In this document: one piece after another, positions 9,185 to 18,284 of the stretch
Position numbering within the stretch: position 1 is the first letter of the stretch
Layout: each line of letters starts with the position of its first letter
Assembly: GCA_041521345.1 (NCBI GenBank)
Contig: JBGOHB010000003.1
Origin: Virgibacillus_N oceani_A
GTDB lineage: Bacteria > Bacillota > Bacilli > Bacillales > Amphibacillaceae
DNA: 64,000 nt
Strand: one strand, 5' to 3'
Made by a program: the position numbers and the translations under genes
The notes under the pieces: model-generated
What the model was told of the DNA's origin: nothing
What the model saw: the letters and a program-made list of their open reading frames with translations, nothing else
Databases searched by the model: none

Positions 9185-9829
9185 GTGAAAGTATTTGTAA
9201 TTGGAGCCAATGGACAAATTGGAAAACATATAGTCAGCATGCTGAAAGACAGCAAAGAACATACCGTAACAGCAATGGTAAGAAAAGAAGCGCAGGCAGA
9301 GGAATTAAAACATGCAGGTGTAGAAGCGGTCATTGCCAATTTGGAAGGCAGCGCTAATGAACTGAAGGAAGCAATGGCTGGAAGCGACGCAGTGATTTTT
9401 ACGGCAGGATCGGGTGGAGGCACCGGAGCTGATAAAACAATGTTAATAGATCTTGATGGGGCAATAAAATCTGTGGAAACAGCTGAAAAAGCCGGGGTCT
9501 CACGGTTCGTAATGGTCAGTGCGATTCAGGCACATAATAGAGAGAATTGGGGCGAAACACCGAGCTATTATTATGTAGCAAAACATTATGCGGACAGAGC
9601 ACTGATGAACAGTGGTTTAACGTATACGATTGTGCGGCCGGGCGGTTTACTGAATGAACCTGGAACAGGCAAGATTACAGCAGCAGAAAACCTGGAAATG
9701 AAAACTATTCCACGGGAGGACGTGGCCCGTACTGTTATTGAAAGTCTTAATGAAAAGAATACTCATCACAAAGCATTTGATCTTCTATCAGGTGACATGA
9801 AAATTGGAGCTGCATTGAAAAATATATAA
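9185..9829 (+). CDS. NAD(P)-binding SDR-like protein (YhfK type)
   Basis: Atypical short-chain dehydrogenase of 214 residues. The dinucleotide motif GANGQIG is at residues 7-13, the core has VSAIQAHN and an active-site-like YYVAKHYAD, and the C-terminal substrate domain is short. It resembles B. subtilis YhfK; substrate unknown. The GTG start at 9185 is preceded by AAAAGGAGTG. It appears to be a single-gene unit. Confidence 0.82.
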   Translation: MKVFVIGANGQIGKHIVSMLKDSKEHTVTAMVRKEAQAEELKHAGVEAVIANLEGSANELKEAMAGSDAVIFTAGSGGGTGADKTMLIDLDGAIKSVETAEKAGVSRFVMVSAIQAHNRENWGETPSYYYVAKHYADRALMNSGLTYTIVRPGGLLNEPGTGKITAAENLEMKTIPREDVARTVIESLNEKNTHHKAFDLLSGDMKIGAALKNI

Positions 9830-10080
9830 GTCTCGAAAATTAGGAAAAGCCCCGAAAGCAGTTGAGTTTTTTTTCAGGTTTTTTTCGGAATGGAGCAGGA
9901 ATATAATTTATTATATGATGAAATTATAAATAAAAAAACATTACACTCCGATACCAAGACACAGGCACCATTCTGATATCAGCTCTTATTGATAAATTGC
10001 TAATCATATAAAAACACGAACCAGCAGGATAAAACCGTACTGAGTCCGTGCCTTTTCTCTTAACGCGAATAATGTATTTT

Positions 10081-11028
10081 TTACAACGAGACATCAACCG
10101 AAGTACCATTGTCTATTTCCGACTCTGTCTCCATGTTTATTGGAGGAGAAGATATATTAATCGTCAAATTGCTGATTTGCTCAGAAGGCGGATGATTCTC
10201 ATTCAACATGTAGACTAGTGTAGCATTTTTCGGAATAGAGCTGGTATAATCTCCATCAGTCCTGCCGCTAAACATATCATGGGCGTTTAATTGATGTCCA
10301 TTTACATTAATGGTGGTGGCAGCGAAAAAGAATTGAATGGGAATCTCACTGGTATTCTGCAAAATGGCATCCATTTGCAAATACCTCACCTCATCCCCTG
10401 AAATACCAGCAGTCGCTTCGTCTGTTACTTCCCCGCTTACCAGACTAACATTTTCAATTTCAATGTTTATCGGCCCAACGCTCACCGTCCCAGCAGATGC
10501 TGCTTTTTCAATCGTAAATATACCGATTGAATTTTCTGTTGTCTGACCGGGAGTCCCATCTACCGCAAAATTTCCTCTATTATCGTGGGTAAGTTCTTGT
10601 TCCTTCGACTCCTCACTTTTTTCCTTCTCAGCAGGAGCTTTTGCTTCTATATTTTCTTCAGTGGCCGTATCTTTTTCTGTATTATTTTTCGTTTCTTCCT
10701 CGGTAAATTCCTCACTATTTGCTTTTGTTTCTTCAGCTTGATCCTCTGCCGCTTTTTCAGAGGCACTTTCTATCCCTTCATCCTCATTAGCTGTGCCTTG
10801 ATCTTCCTCGGGTCTATCCGACTTATCATCGGTAACGGTGACTTCCTTCTCCAGGACAATTTTTTCTTTTTCTCGTTCATCCTGCTGGCTTGTCTTAGCC
10901 ATTGATATTGATGCAACTGCACTATCTGCAGCAGCTGCCGCTTCTTCTGTGTTTTCCTGCTGACTTGCTCCACAGCCCGCTAGTGCCCCCCCTGATGCTA
11001 CCAACAAAACTGCTATCCATCTGTACAA
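10081..11028 (-). CDS. Secreted lipoprotein with acidic linker and DUF4352-like domain
   Basis: 315 residues. Residues 1-18 are a lipoprotein signal with lipobox LAGC and lipid Cys19. Residues 25-150 form a low-complexity Glu/Lys/Ala/Thr stalk. The remaining part (about 160-315) is a beta-rich domain containing IEIENVSL and Q(M)DAILQNTSEIP-like strands as in DUF4352/DUF5067 immunoprotease-inhibitor-like domains; that family call is tentative. The TTG start at 11028 has GAGGGGGA eight bases upstream. No operon partner. Confidence 0.72.
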   Translation of the reverse strand: MYRWIAVLLVASGGALAGCGASQQENTEEAAAAADSAVASISMAKTSQQDEREKEKIVLEKEVTVTDDKSDRPEEDQGTANEDEGIESASEKAAEDQAEETKANSEEFTEEETKNNTEKDTATEENIEAKAPAEKEKSEESKEQELTHDNRGNFAVDGTPGQTTENSIGIFTIEKAASAGTVSVGPINIEIENVSLVSGEVTDEATAGISGDEVRYLQMDAILQNTSEIPIQFFFAATTINVNGHQLNAHDMFSGRTDGDYTSSIPKNATLVYMLNENHPPSEQISNLTINISSPPINMETESEIDNGTSVDVSL

Positions 11029-11265
11029 TGTAGTTCCCCCTCAAGTAGGTATTCTCTCTTTCTGCAAGCATAACAAATTCATAGGGCAGGAACAAACGGA
11101 CATAGTGAGATGCATCATCCGTATATTTTTGAAAAATTAACGAATATACCTTTTCAACGCCTTCAGTTTTTAATCGTATTCCATAAATTACCTTAGATTA
11201 TGGAGGGAATAGCTCTTGTTACTGTTGACTCCTTAATGATTTCTCCTTTTTTTAATCATTTCACA

Positions 11266-11315
11266 ATGCATTAATTCCATTTAATGTGCGATGTGAAGTT
11301 ATTGAACAGGTCGAA
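11266..11315 (+). repeat. Partial copy of dispersed repeat family 1
   Basis: The stretch shares TTAATTC-ATTTAAT and ATTGAACAGGTCGAA with the copies at 11581-11676 and 15437-15541. It lies immediately left of the 52-bp tandem array, so the array is bracketed by two pieces of the same family. Confidence 0.55.
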
Positions 11316-11600
11316 GGGTTTTAATAATACAAGAAAAAGAAAAAAGCTCCCTATCATGTATCATAAAGGATTTGAATGGTACAAGAAAAAGAAAAAATCG
11401 CCTGATCATGTACCATAAAGTATTTGAATGGTACAAGAAAAAGAAAAAATTGCCTGATCATGTACCATAAAGGATTTGAATGGTACATGAAAGGGCAAAA
11501 ATCGCCTGATCATGTATCATAAAGGATTTGAATGGTACAAGGAAAAGAAAAAATCGCCTGATTATGTATCATAAGGAACTTTAATGGTACACACAAGAGA
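11316..11600 (+). repeat. Tandem array of 52-bp repeats
   Basis: Five consecutive units start at 11316, 11368, 11420, 11472 and 11524, followed by a partial sixth at 11575. Each unit has ATGGTACA near its left end and TGTACCAT (or TGTATCAT) near its right end, separated by an A-rich run. These 8-mers are reverse complements, so hairpins can form within a unit or across unit junctions. There is no unique spacer between units. This occupies the long gene-free stretch in front of padR. Confidence 0.9.
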
Positions 11601-11676
11601 ACAGGCTTCCTTTCGCCTTGACTTATGATGTTTTAATTCTATTTAATTCATATTGGATTATTGCACAGGTAGAAAA
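11581..11676 (+). repeat. Dispersed repeat family 1, copy right of the tandem array
   Basis: The copy runs from TTAATGGTACA through AAGAGAACAGG, ATGATGT-TTAATT and TATTGG to ACAGGT. The same series of blocks in the same order is found at 15437-15541 in opposite orientation. It is non-coding. Confidence 0.7.
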
Positions 11677-11730
11677 ACTTTCCTACGAATCCATCGCATA
11701 AGACAAAGAAATAAATATTCTAAATTACAC

Positions 11731-11783
11731 TTTACATTCAAACTAAATTTCTATATAGTATAAATACCTAATATTTCTAGGTA
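11731..11783 (+). promoter_or_regulatory. padR promoter with overlapping inverted repeat
   Basis: A -35 TTTACA (11731-11736) and -10 TATAGT (11754-11759) are separated by 17 bases. Just downstream, TACCTA and TAGGTA form an inverted repeat with a seven-base gap (11765-11783) that covers the ribosome site. Its position suggests an autoregulatory PadR operator, an inference. Confidence 0.65.
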
Positions 11784-11792
11784 GGTGAGAAA

Positions 11793-12125
11793 ATGTTTAA
11801 TCGTGAACTTGTTAAAGGAAGCACATCACTGCTTGTGCTGCAGCTATTGAATGAGCGTGATATGTATGGCTATGAGCTGGTAAAAGAAATGGACCGCCGC
11901 AGTGAGCATAACCTGCAAGTGAAGGAGGGTACATTATACCCTGCCCTTCACAAGATGGAGAAGCAGGAGTACATTGCGTGCTACTGGCAGCACCGGGAGA
12001 AGGGTCCGGCACGGAAATATTACCGTATTACTGACCAGGGAAAAGAAATGCTTGAAGAAAGAATAGCAGAATGGTTCAGATACGTTCAAGTGATGAATAA
12101 CTTGATCGAAAGAGGCGAATCATGA
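11793..12125 (+). CDS. PadR-family transcriptional regulator
   Basis: A 110-residue winged-helix repressor. It starts NRELVKGSTSLLVL and carries the hallmark GYELVKEMDRRS, then EGTLYPALHKME (recognition helix) and the wing EKGPARKYYRIT. It overlaps the next gene by four bases (ATGA), the usual pairing of a PadR repressor with a HAAS-domain membrane protein. Ligand unknown. Confidence 0.93.
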   Translation: MFNRELVKGSTSLLVLQLLNERDMYGYELVKEMDRRSEHNLQVKEGTLYPALHKMEKQEYIACYWQHREKGPARKYYRITDQGKEMLEERIAEWFRYVQVMNNLIERGES

Positions 12126-12754
12126 GTGAAGGGGAACAACAATTTTTACAGGCATTAGATAAAGAAATCGGGAGTCATCCCAACAAGCAGGACATTATGG
12201 CGGAATACGAAATGCATGTTTATGATTTGCTGGAGGAAGCGCAAGTCGATCAAGAGGACATCTACTGGGAATTGGTGGAGAGGCTTGGGAAGCCGGAAGA
12301 AATTGCTGAATTGTGGAAGCAGGACAAATCGGTTACACCAAGTAAAATGCAGCTTTTATTTGTACTATGCAATATTGCTATATTTGCCGGAGGAACTTTG
12401 CTGACCATTGGCTATAATATTTATGATTGGAACTGGCTGGAGGCATTATGGGCCATGCTGACGAATGTTACATCCATCATTATCATTGGTTATATCTTCT
12501 TTTGGGGACTATTGGGATATGAAATTGGGAAGGCGTTTGGCGCCGGGGGATATAAACTGTTGAAAAAAACATTTTTATTCTCTATCATTCCGAATTTAGT
12601 TTTGATGTATTTAATTATTTTTAAGCTTATTCCATATGCGTGGTTCGGAGCGCTATTAAGTATTCGCTTTATTATTGTATGTATCCTATGTACGGCAGTT
12701 CTATACCCGGTAAGCTGGCTTGGATATCGATGGGGAAAAAGAGCTTCCATTTAA
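12122..12754 (+). CDS. HAAS-domain (DUF1700-type) membrane protein
   Basis: 210 residues. Residues 1-70 form the HAAS helical domain, including EIGSHPNKQDIMAEYEMHVYD and ELVERLGKPEEIAE; four hydrophobic segments follow. Such proteins are regularly encoded right after PadR repressors and are thought to act in envelope-stress or lipid homeostasis signalling. Translation is coupled to padR by the ATGA overlap. Confidence 0.85.
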   Translation: MSEGEQQFLQALDKEIGSHPNKQDIMAEYEMHVYDLLEEAQVDQEDIYWELVERLGKPEEIAELWKQDKSVTPSKMQLLFVLCNIAIFAGGTLLTIGYNIYDWNWLEALWAMLTNVTSIIIIGYIFFWGLLGYEIGKAFGAGGYKLLKKTFLFSIIPNLVLMYLIIFKLIPYAWFGALLSIRFIIVCILCTAVLYPVSWLGYRWGKRASI

Positions 12755-12853
12755 AAGGGTTTGAGCATGTTTACTATGGAAGGTAATTTTTTGCACATAT
12801 GCATAGAATAACTAAGTATATAGAATTACATAGTATAGGAGGGATGATAACCA

Positions 12854-14308
12854 ATGGAAATACAAGTCAGGCAAAAAGATTGGCTGTTTTTACTTGTTTG
12901 TTTAGGACTGGGATTACTGGGGGAATTAAGTTTTTTCCATGGCAGAATTGGAATGTCTTATCTTGTATTTATAGCAGGTTTTTATTTGGTTCTGTTTCTT
13001 CGTTTCCGTTTTGTTTTTCATCACCGAAGAATTGGCTTGCTATTGATGATAGCCATTTGGATCCTGGCGGGAAGCTATCTTTTTTATGACAGTGTCCTTT
13101 TTTATCAGCTTAACTTATTGATCATACCAGTACTCGTTTTTTTTCACATTGTATTGATCACCACGCCAAATCAGCTGAATTGGAGCAGGCCGCATTTCAT
13201 CCTTTTATTAACAGCAAAATTGCGGCAGGGGCTGCAGTATGTTTCGTCATTTTGCAGATTAAGTCTTCAAAAGGTATTTAAAAATATGACAGATCAAAGG
13301 GCAAAAACGATAAAACATATTTTAATCGGATTGGCCATCGGAGTTCCTTTATTGCTGATTATCACTGGACTCTTAATGTCAGCGGATGCTGTTTTTCAGG
13401 ATGTGGTATTACGATTGCCGGCGTTTGTATTACAGCTTCATTTTATTGAAGGGGTATTTCGGGTTGCAGTTGTGGTCTTTCTTGCATTCTTGTTCTTTGG
13501 CATCTTTCAGGTATTGCATAGAAGTTCAGAAGTGGAAGAGCAGCTTAATCAGGAAAGAAGGAATATTCATTGGGATAGTGTTATTGCTATAACTATTTTA
13601 GTTATGCTTAATGCGATTTATGTTTTATTTGCAGCCATTCAATTTACTTATTTTTTCAGTAATGGACTGCAGGATGGTTTTACCTATGCAGAATATGCAA
13701 GAAGGGGATTCTTTGAGCTGTTATTTGTGACAGTCATTAATTGGACATTGTTAATATGTTTTCTGAAATTAGTGAACGACTCACGAAAAGGTATAAAGAT
13801 GACCTTAAAAATCATGTATTCCCTTCTGATCATTGTAAGTGGTGTGATGCTGGTCTCAGCGTATCAGCGTTTAAGCATGTACCAAGCTGCTTATGGATAT
13901 ACATTGGATCGTATTCTGGCAGATGGATTTATGATATTTCTGATGGTGGTTTTTGCATATACTTTTATTCGGGTATGGATAGAACGGTTATCGCTGCTTC
14001 ATTTCTATCTTATCGCAGGATTGGCTTTTTATACCGTATTGAATGCCATCCATATCGAACAAATCATTGTTGATAATAATTTGGAGCGATATGAAGAGAC
14101 AGGAAAAATAGATGTTCATTATTTAAATTCGCTTTCTTATACCGGATTAGAAGGATTAATGGAGCTATATGAAAAAGAACCTGATTATCCGGCATTGGAA
14201 GATATTTTACAAGAACGACAAACGTACATGGAAAAACAAGAAACTTGGCATTCTTATAATTTCACAAGAGAAGCGGTAACAAAAAGGTTGCAAGAACTTG
14301 AATTTTAA
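12854..14308 (+). CDS. DUF4173/DUF4153-type polytopic membrane protein
   Basis: 484 residues with about eleven hydrophobic segments and a short hydrophilic C-terminus (about 420-484). The order of helices and the central YAEYARRGFFELLFV motif are characteristic of DUF4173 proteins. Its function is not known. It starts behind GGAGGG, about 100 bases after the padR pair, and is followed 24 bases later by uppS, so the two probably share a transcript. Confidence 0.78.
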   Translation: MEIQVRQKDWLFLLVCLGLGLLGELSFFHGRIGMSYLVFIAGFYLVLFLRFRFVFHHRRIGLLLMIAIWILAGSYLFYDSVLFYQLNLLIIPVLVFFHIVLITTPNQLNWSRPHFILLLTAKLRQGLQYVSSFCRLSLQKVFKNMTDQRAKTIKHILIGLAIGVPLLLIITGLLMSADAVFQDVVLRLPAFVLQLHFIEGVFRVAVVVFLAFLFFGIFQVLHRSSEVEEQLNQERRNIHWDSVIAITILVMLNAIYVLFAAIQFTYFFSNGLQDGFTYAEYARRGFFELLFVTVINWTLLICFLKLVNDSRKGIKMTLKIMYSLLIIVSGVMLVSAYQRLSMYQAAYGYTLDRILADGFMIFLMVVFAYTFIRVWIERLSLLHFYLIAGLAFYTVLNAIHIEQIIVDNNLERYEETGKIDVHYLNSLSYTGLEGLMELYEKEPDYPALEDILQERQTYMEKQETWHSYNFTREAVTKRLQELEF

Positions 14309-14331
14309 TCTCATTTTGGAGGGATGCTCGG

Positions 14332-15030
14332 ATGAATAATTTAAAGCACATTGCGATTATCATGGACGGAAACGGAAGGTGGGGAAAGGAACGTGGACTC
14401 ACAAGAAGTCAAGGACATTACGCAGGGGCACAGGCAATGGAAAAAATTATTGATGCAAGCATTGAATTAGATATAAAAATCCTGACACTTTACGCATTTT
14501 CTTCCGAGAATTGGTCAAGACCGAAAAATGAAGTGAATTATCTCATGAATTTACCTGTGAAATACCTCAAGCAAAAGCTGCCGGAATTTATGAAAAGGAA
14601 TATTAAAATACTAGTTACTGGGAACACGGATGCACTTCCGGGATCCACAAAAAAAGCACTTCAAAAATCAGTCAGTGAAACAGAAGCTAATGATGGGCTG
14701 GTCGTCAATTTTGCTTTTAATTATGGGGGAAGAGACGATATCCTGCAGGCTGTTCAGAAAGTCATGTATGAAATTCAGCAGCATAATATGGAATTGGATC
14801 AGGTGGATGAGGCGTTATTTCAACAATATCTATATACAAAGGAGCTGCCGGATCCGGATCTTGTAATAAGAACCGGCGGGGAAAAGCGGATTAGTAATTT
14901 CCTGTTATGGCAATGTTCGCTATCAGAACTTTACTTTAGTGATGTTTATTTTCCTGATTTTGATCGGGGATTATTGAAGAAGGCGGTGCATGAAGTGCAG
15001 GAAAGGAGATATATTCATCAGATATCATAG
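14332..15030 (+). CDS. uppS: Isoprenyl transferase (undecaprenyl diphosphate synthase type)
   Basis: Cis-prenyltransferase of 232 residues that elongates farnesyl diphosphate into the polyprenyl carrier of cell-wall synthesis. Signatures are AIIMDGNGRWG (Asp12), TLYAFSSENWSRP and the C-terminal RTGGEKRISNFLLWQ with SELYF. In Bacilli the essential uppS sits between frr and cdsA; here it stands alone behind a DUF4173 gene, so this may be a second copy with a specialised role. GGAGGG precedes the ATG. Confidence 0.9.
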   Translation: MNNLKHIAIIMDGNGRWGKERGLTRSQGHYAGAQAMEKIIDASIELDIKILTLYAFSSENWSRPKNEVNYLMNLPVKYLKQKLPEFMKRNIKILVTGNTDALPGSTKKALQKSVSETEANDGLVVNFAFNYGGRDDILQAVQKVMYEIQQHNMELDQVDEALFQQYLYTKELPDPDLVIRTGGEKRISNFLLWQCSLSELYFSDVYFPDFDRGLLKKAVHEVQERRYIHQIS

Positions 15031-15255
15031 CTGCAGATGAGCGATTGGAAATGACATGAATAAGAGAATTATTGGAAAAAATATACTGCTGAGTAAATCA
15101 TGCAGAAAAAGAGAAGCTTAGCATAATAATATCTGCATGCCACTTTAGATGAACCGAAACATTTTCCATTTCTTATTAAATCAATCTACCGGGTTAATGG
15201 AAAAATTAATATCTGAAGTGAATTCAGCCCATAGTCCCAACCGGAAAAAAGGAAT

Positions 15256-15353
15256 GATAACCGAATAATTTATTTGGGTTCACTTTCAAATAAGTGATCC
15301 CCGGCTCCCTTCGATGCCAGGTAAGCGATGTAAAGCTTGCCTGGTTTTTTTTT
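15256..15353 (+). terminator. Two-hairpin element ending in a strong terminator (copy 1)
   Basis: After GATAACCGAATA comes hairpin 1 (GGGTTCACTT with AAGTGATCCC). Hairpin 2 follows (CCAGGTAAGC, eight-base loop, GCTTGCCTGG) with nine T residues. Hairpin 2 is a textbook intrinsic terminator. A second copy lies at 20126-20213. It ends the uppS transcript, though 220 bases after the stop codon. The rest of 15031-15700 holds the repeat at 15437-15541 and the palindrome at 15580; I see no gene there. Confidence 0.85.
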
Positions 15354-15436
15354 GACCACTTTGGATGGGACAAAAGTATAAGAACAAACACTACTATATA
15401 AACATTCAGAAATTGATAAATTACCCCCACCCTAAA

Positions 15437-15541
15437 TGTATCGACCTGTTCAATATCCAATAGCTCCAATACGCGTTAAATGAAATTAATACATCATGAG
15501 CCTATGCGAAAGCAATCCTGTTCTCTTTTATGTACCATTAA
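15437..15541 (-). repeat. Dispersed repeat family 1, inverted copy
   Basis: Read on the minus strand, this stretch matches 11581-11676 block by block: TTAATGGTACA, AAGAGAACAGG, TTTCGC, ATGATGT, TTAATTTCATTTAA, GTATTGG and ATTGAACAGGT. The pair forms a long imperfect inverted repeat around padR, the HAAS gene, the DUF4173 gene and uppS. Confidence 0.72.
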
Positions 15542-15579
15542 TAATCTTTGAGCTGATCGAAAAATATTATTAAAATATT

Positions 15580-15610
15580 TTAATCCTGACATATAAGATG
15601 TCAGGATTAA
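15580..15610. promoter_or_regulatory. Perfect 13-bp inverted repeat upstream of the WYL regulator
   Basis: TTAATCCTGACAT and its exact complement are separated by ATAAG. There is no T-run, so an operator is likelier than a terminator. It lies 90 bases before the WYL regulator gene, which may bind it (inference). Confidence 0.55.
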
Positions 15611-15700
15611 TGATTTATATTCTAATTAGTCGAAATGAAAGGAGTTGAGAATGATACAATAATATCCAAGAGAATAGTTTACGGATAAGGAGAGAGAAAA

Positions 15701-16597
15701 ATGAAACTCTATCGTTTGCTGGGGATTACGATGGAATTGCTGACGAAAAAAAGGGTAACAGCAACAGAATTGGCTTCCAGGTTCGAGGTCTCAGTTCGCA
15801 CAATCTATCGTGACATTGAATTGATTAATCAATCCGGCATTCCTGTTGTTTCTTTCTCCGGAACAGATGGCGGTTTTGAATTGATGAGCGGGTTCTTCTT
15901 AACAAAGCAGCATTTCTCCATTGATGACTTTTCCATGATTTACAACCTTTTAAAGAGTGCAGATCAAGCTGTTGATGGCCCGAACTTTAAGTCATTAATC
16001 AATAAGCTTAGCACGTTACAGCCCGCTCTGCTAAATTCAAACAGTCAGAACAAAATAATATTCGATATAAGTGCCTCAGAAGATGAAAAAGAGATTATTT
16101 TTCCCTTAATGAAAGCGGTCGACCAATCGAAAAGGATTTTCTTGACCTATACAAATGCTTCCGGTCAAGTATCAGAGAGAAAGATAGAGCCGCTAAAACT
16201 TTTATGGTTAAAAGGAGTTTGGTACCTGGACGGCTATTGCTTATCAAGAAAAGACACACGTTACTTTCGTGTTTCAAGAATGACTAATCTCGAAGTGTTA
16301 GAAGAGCAATTTCATCCAAAATCAGCGTACAAACGTCCGGTTCAAGAACAAGAACAAGGCATAAACGCTCACCTTCGTTTTGATTTATCGGTACAGACGA
16401 GGGTGTTTGAGCAATTTCCAGGTGCATTCACACTTCAAGGAGATTTTATCGAAGTAAAAACGATTTTTTATTCCAGAGAATATGCGGTTTCTGTCATATT
16501 AAGCTATGGGTCGAAGGTAGAAATACGTTCCCCGGATGAACTGAAAGATGATTTGATTCAAGAGGTCAATGAAATTGGAAAGATCTATTTTGATTGA
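15701..16597 (+). CDS. YafY-type HTH and WYL-domain transcriptional regulator
   Basis: 298 residues. The N-terminal helix-turn-helix (about 1-60) includes VTATELASRFEVSVRTIYRD. The ligand-sensing WYL domain (about 135-220) includes the LKGVWYLDGYCLSRKDTRYFRVSRM stretch, here with VWYL in place of WYL. A WCX-like C-terminal extension follows. GGAGAGAGA precedes ATG. It is the likely controller of the NmrA-type gene 43 bases downstream. Confidence 0.9.
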   Translation: MKLYRLLGITMELLTKKRVTATELASRFEVSVRTIYRDIELINQSGIPVVSFSGTDGGFELMSGFFLTKQHFSIDDFSMIYNLLKSADQAVDGPNFKSLINKLSTLQPALLNSNSQNKIIFDISASEDEKEIIFPLMKAVDQSKRIFLTYTNASGQVSERKIEPLKLLWLKGVWYLDGYCLSRKDTRYFRVSRMTNLEVLEEQFHPKSAYKRPVQEQEQGINAHLRFDLSVQTRVFEQFPGAFTLQGDFIEVKTIFYSREYAVSVILSYGSKVEIRSPDELKDDLIQEVNEIGKIYFD

Positions 16598-16640
16598 ATA
16601 CCTGACAATCGCAATACTGATTGAAATAGGAGGATGCATA

Positions 16641-17465
16641 ATGACAATTTTAGTAACAGGTGCCACTGGAACAGTAGGAAGGCATGTTGTAGATCAACTC
16701 GTTAAAAAAGGGGAACAAGTGAGAGCAGTATCTCGCAATCCAGAAAGAGCTCATTTGCCGGAGGGGGTAGAGGTTGTAGCAGGAGATTTAATGTCTCCGG
16801 ACACGCTGAATCCCGCATTAAAAGGTGTTACCGCTTTATACCTGATTACTTCAAGTGATCAAACTGGTGCGACACTGGAAACCAATCCTCAAGTCGTAAA
16901 TTTGGCGGAACAGGCTGGGGTTCAAAGAGTGTCTTTATTGACGGTATACGGTGATGGTCCTGTGGAACAAGCACTCAAAAACAGTCGTCTCGAATGGACA
17001 TTTGTGCAGCCGGTTGGATTTATGGCCAATGCTATTGATGACTGGCAGGAATCAGTTCGAAAAGAAGGGGTTGTTCGTAAGTTTGAAGCCGAAACACGGG
17101 GTGCCATTATCCATGAAGCTGACATTGCAGCAGTTTTTGTTGAAACACTTCTTGAAAAAGGCCATCATGGAAACTCTTATACACTCACTGGTCCAGAAGC
17201 CCTCTCTGCCATTGAACAAGTGGAGATCATTAGTAAAGCCCTTGGTAAAGATATTAAACTTGAAGAGTTAACGGAAAAACAAGCTCGAAAGGGGTGGCAA
17301 GAGATGGGCTATGATGAGGAAAGTATTGATTTTATGGTTCAAATGAGTAAAAATCCGCCCGAAATTGGTTCTACCGTTATACCAACGATCGAAGAAGTAA
17401 CAGGACGCCCGGCAAAAACATTTGCTGCGTGGGTATCTGAACATAAAAGTGACTTTATGTTATAG
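16641..17465 (+). CDS. NmrA-family NAD(P)-binding protein
   Basis: 274 residues of the atypical SDR/NmrA class. The Rossmann motif GATGTVG is at residues 7-13, and the body resembles NAD(P)H azoreductase or quinone-sensor relatives (VRAVSRNPERAHLPEGVEVVAGDL is split by the family's typical Arg-Asn pair). The start at 16641 follows GGAGGATGCATA. It is a partner of the preceding WYL regulator; substrate unknown. Confidence 0.87.
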   Translation: MTILVTGATGTVGRHVVDQLVKKGEQVRAVSRNPERAHLPEGVEVVAGDLMSPDTLNPALKGVTALYLITSSDQTGATLETNPQVVNLAEQAGVQRVSLLTVYGDGPVEQALKNSRLEWTFVQPVGFMANAIDDWQESVRKEGVVRKFEAETRGAIIHEADIAAVFVETLLEKGHHGNSYTLTGPEALSAIEQVEIISKALGKDIKLEELTEKQARKGWQEMGYDEESIDFMVQMSKNPPEIGSTVIPTIEEVTGRPAKTFAAWVSEHKSDFML

Positions 17466-17654
17466 TTTTTGGTGTTCTAAGGTTATAAAAGGCGTTATAT
17501 GAAAAAAGTTCTTGAAAGAAGGTTTCTTACTGAAATGGCAGTTGATTTTACGCAACCTGGCCAGATCTTTATTAGAATCGTTGATAGGTGTTAGTCTTGT
17601 ACGCTGACAATAGATGATTGTAAATCGATAATTATTAACAGGAGGGATTTGAAT

Positions 17655-18089
17655 ATGAACAAATTTCAGATATTACGAGGATTTACTACCATCAGTTACT
17701 GGGCAGATGATGTGGTGGCAGCAAAAAATTGGTACAGTGAGATTTTGGGCATGGAACCATATTTTCAGCGTTCGGGTGAGGACGGGAAACTTGCTTATGT
17801 TGAGTTTCGGGTCGGAGACTACCAGCACGAACTAGGTCTGATTGATCGGCTCTATGAACCTGATGGTGGAACTCCCGGTTCAGGAGGAGCAGTTATGTAT
17901 TGGCATGTCGATAATGTGACAGCAACTCTTGAAAAGCTGCTATCCATGGGAGCGAAAGAGTATGAGGCACTCACACACCGTGAGGAAGGGTTTATCACGG
18001 CTTCTGTCATTGATCCATTTGGTAATATACTGGGGATTATGTACAATCCACACTATTTAGAAATATTGGATTCCAGAATTCAGTCCTGA
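17655..18089 (+). CDS. VOC-family (glyoxalase/bleomycin resistance-like) protein
   Basis: 144 residues with two beta-alpha-beta-beta-beta repeats. Repeat one has SYWADDVVAAKNWYSEILG, and repeat two has VMYWHVDNVTATLEKLLSMG ending in IDPFGNILGI. The metal-binding His/Glu positions look partly preserved (the YQHELGLID and IDPFGN segments). Function cannot be assigned further. ATG 17655 lies eight bases behind GGAGGG. Confidence 0.85.
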   Translation: MNKFQILRGFTTISYWADDVVAAKNWYSEILGMEPYFQRSGEDGKLAYVEFRVGDYQHELGLIDRLYEPDGGTPGSGGAVMYWHVDNVTATLEKLLSMGAKEYEALTHREEGFITASVIDPFGNILGIMYNPHYLEILDSRIQS

Positions 18090-18284
18090 AAAAATGGCTG
18101 CGGTTGGTGGAATAACATAAAAAAACCAAAGGGCAATACTTTGAGAAGGATCAAAAATAAATATCTATTTTTCATCAAAGGTTTACTTTATTCTCAAAGA
18201 TCACATCATTTCAATAGATGTCCAGGATTATCAGCCAGGGTATATTTGAAAAGCTATATAAATGATTAGAAGGAGTTACCCAAA

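Noticed and set aside
9835..9890. Possible terminator after the SDR-like gene
   Set aside because: CCGAAA and TTTCGG could pair only across a long T-rich loop; too weak to call.
11316..11600. Possible CRISPR array
   Set aside because: The 52-bp units are joined head to tail with no unique spacers, and no cas gene is in the window.
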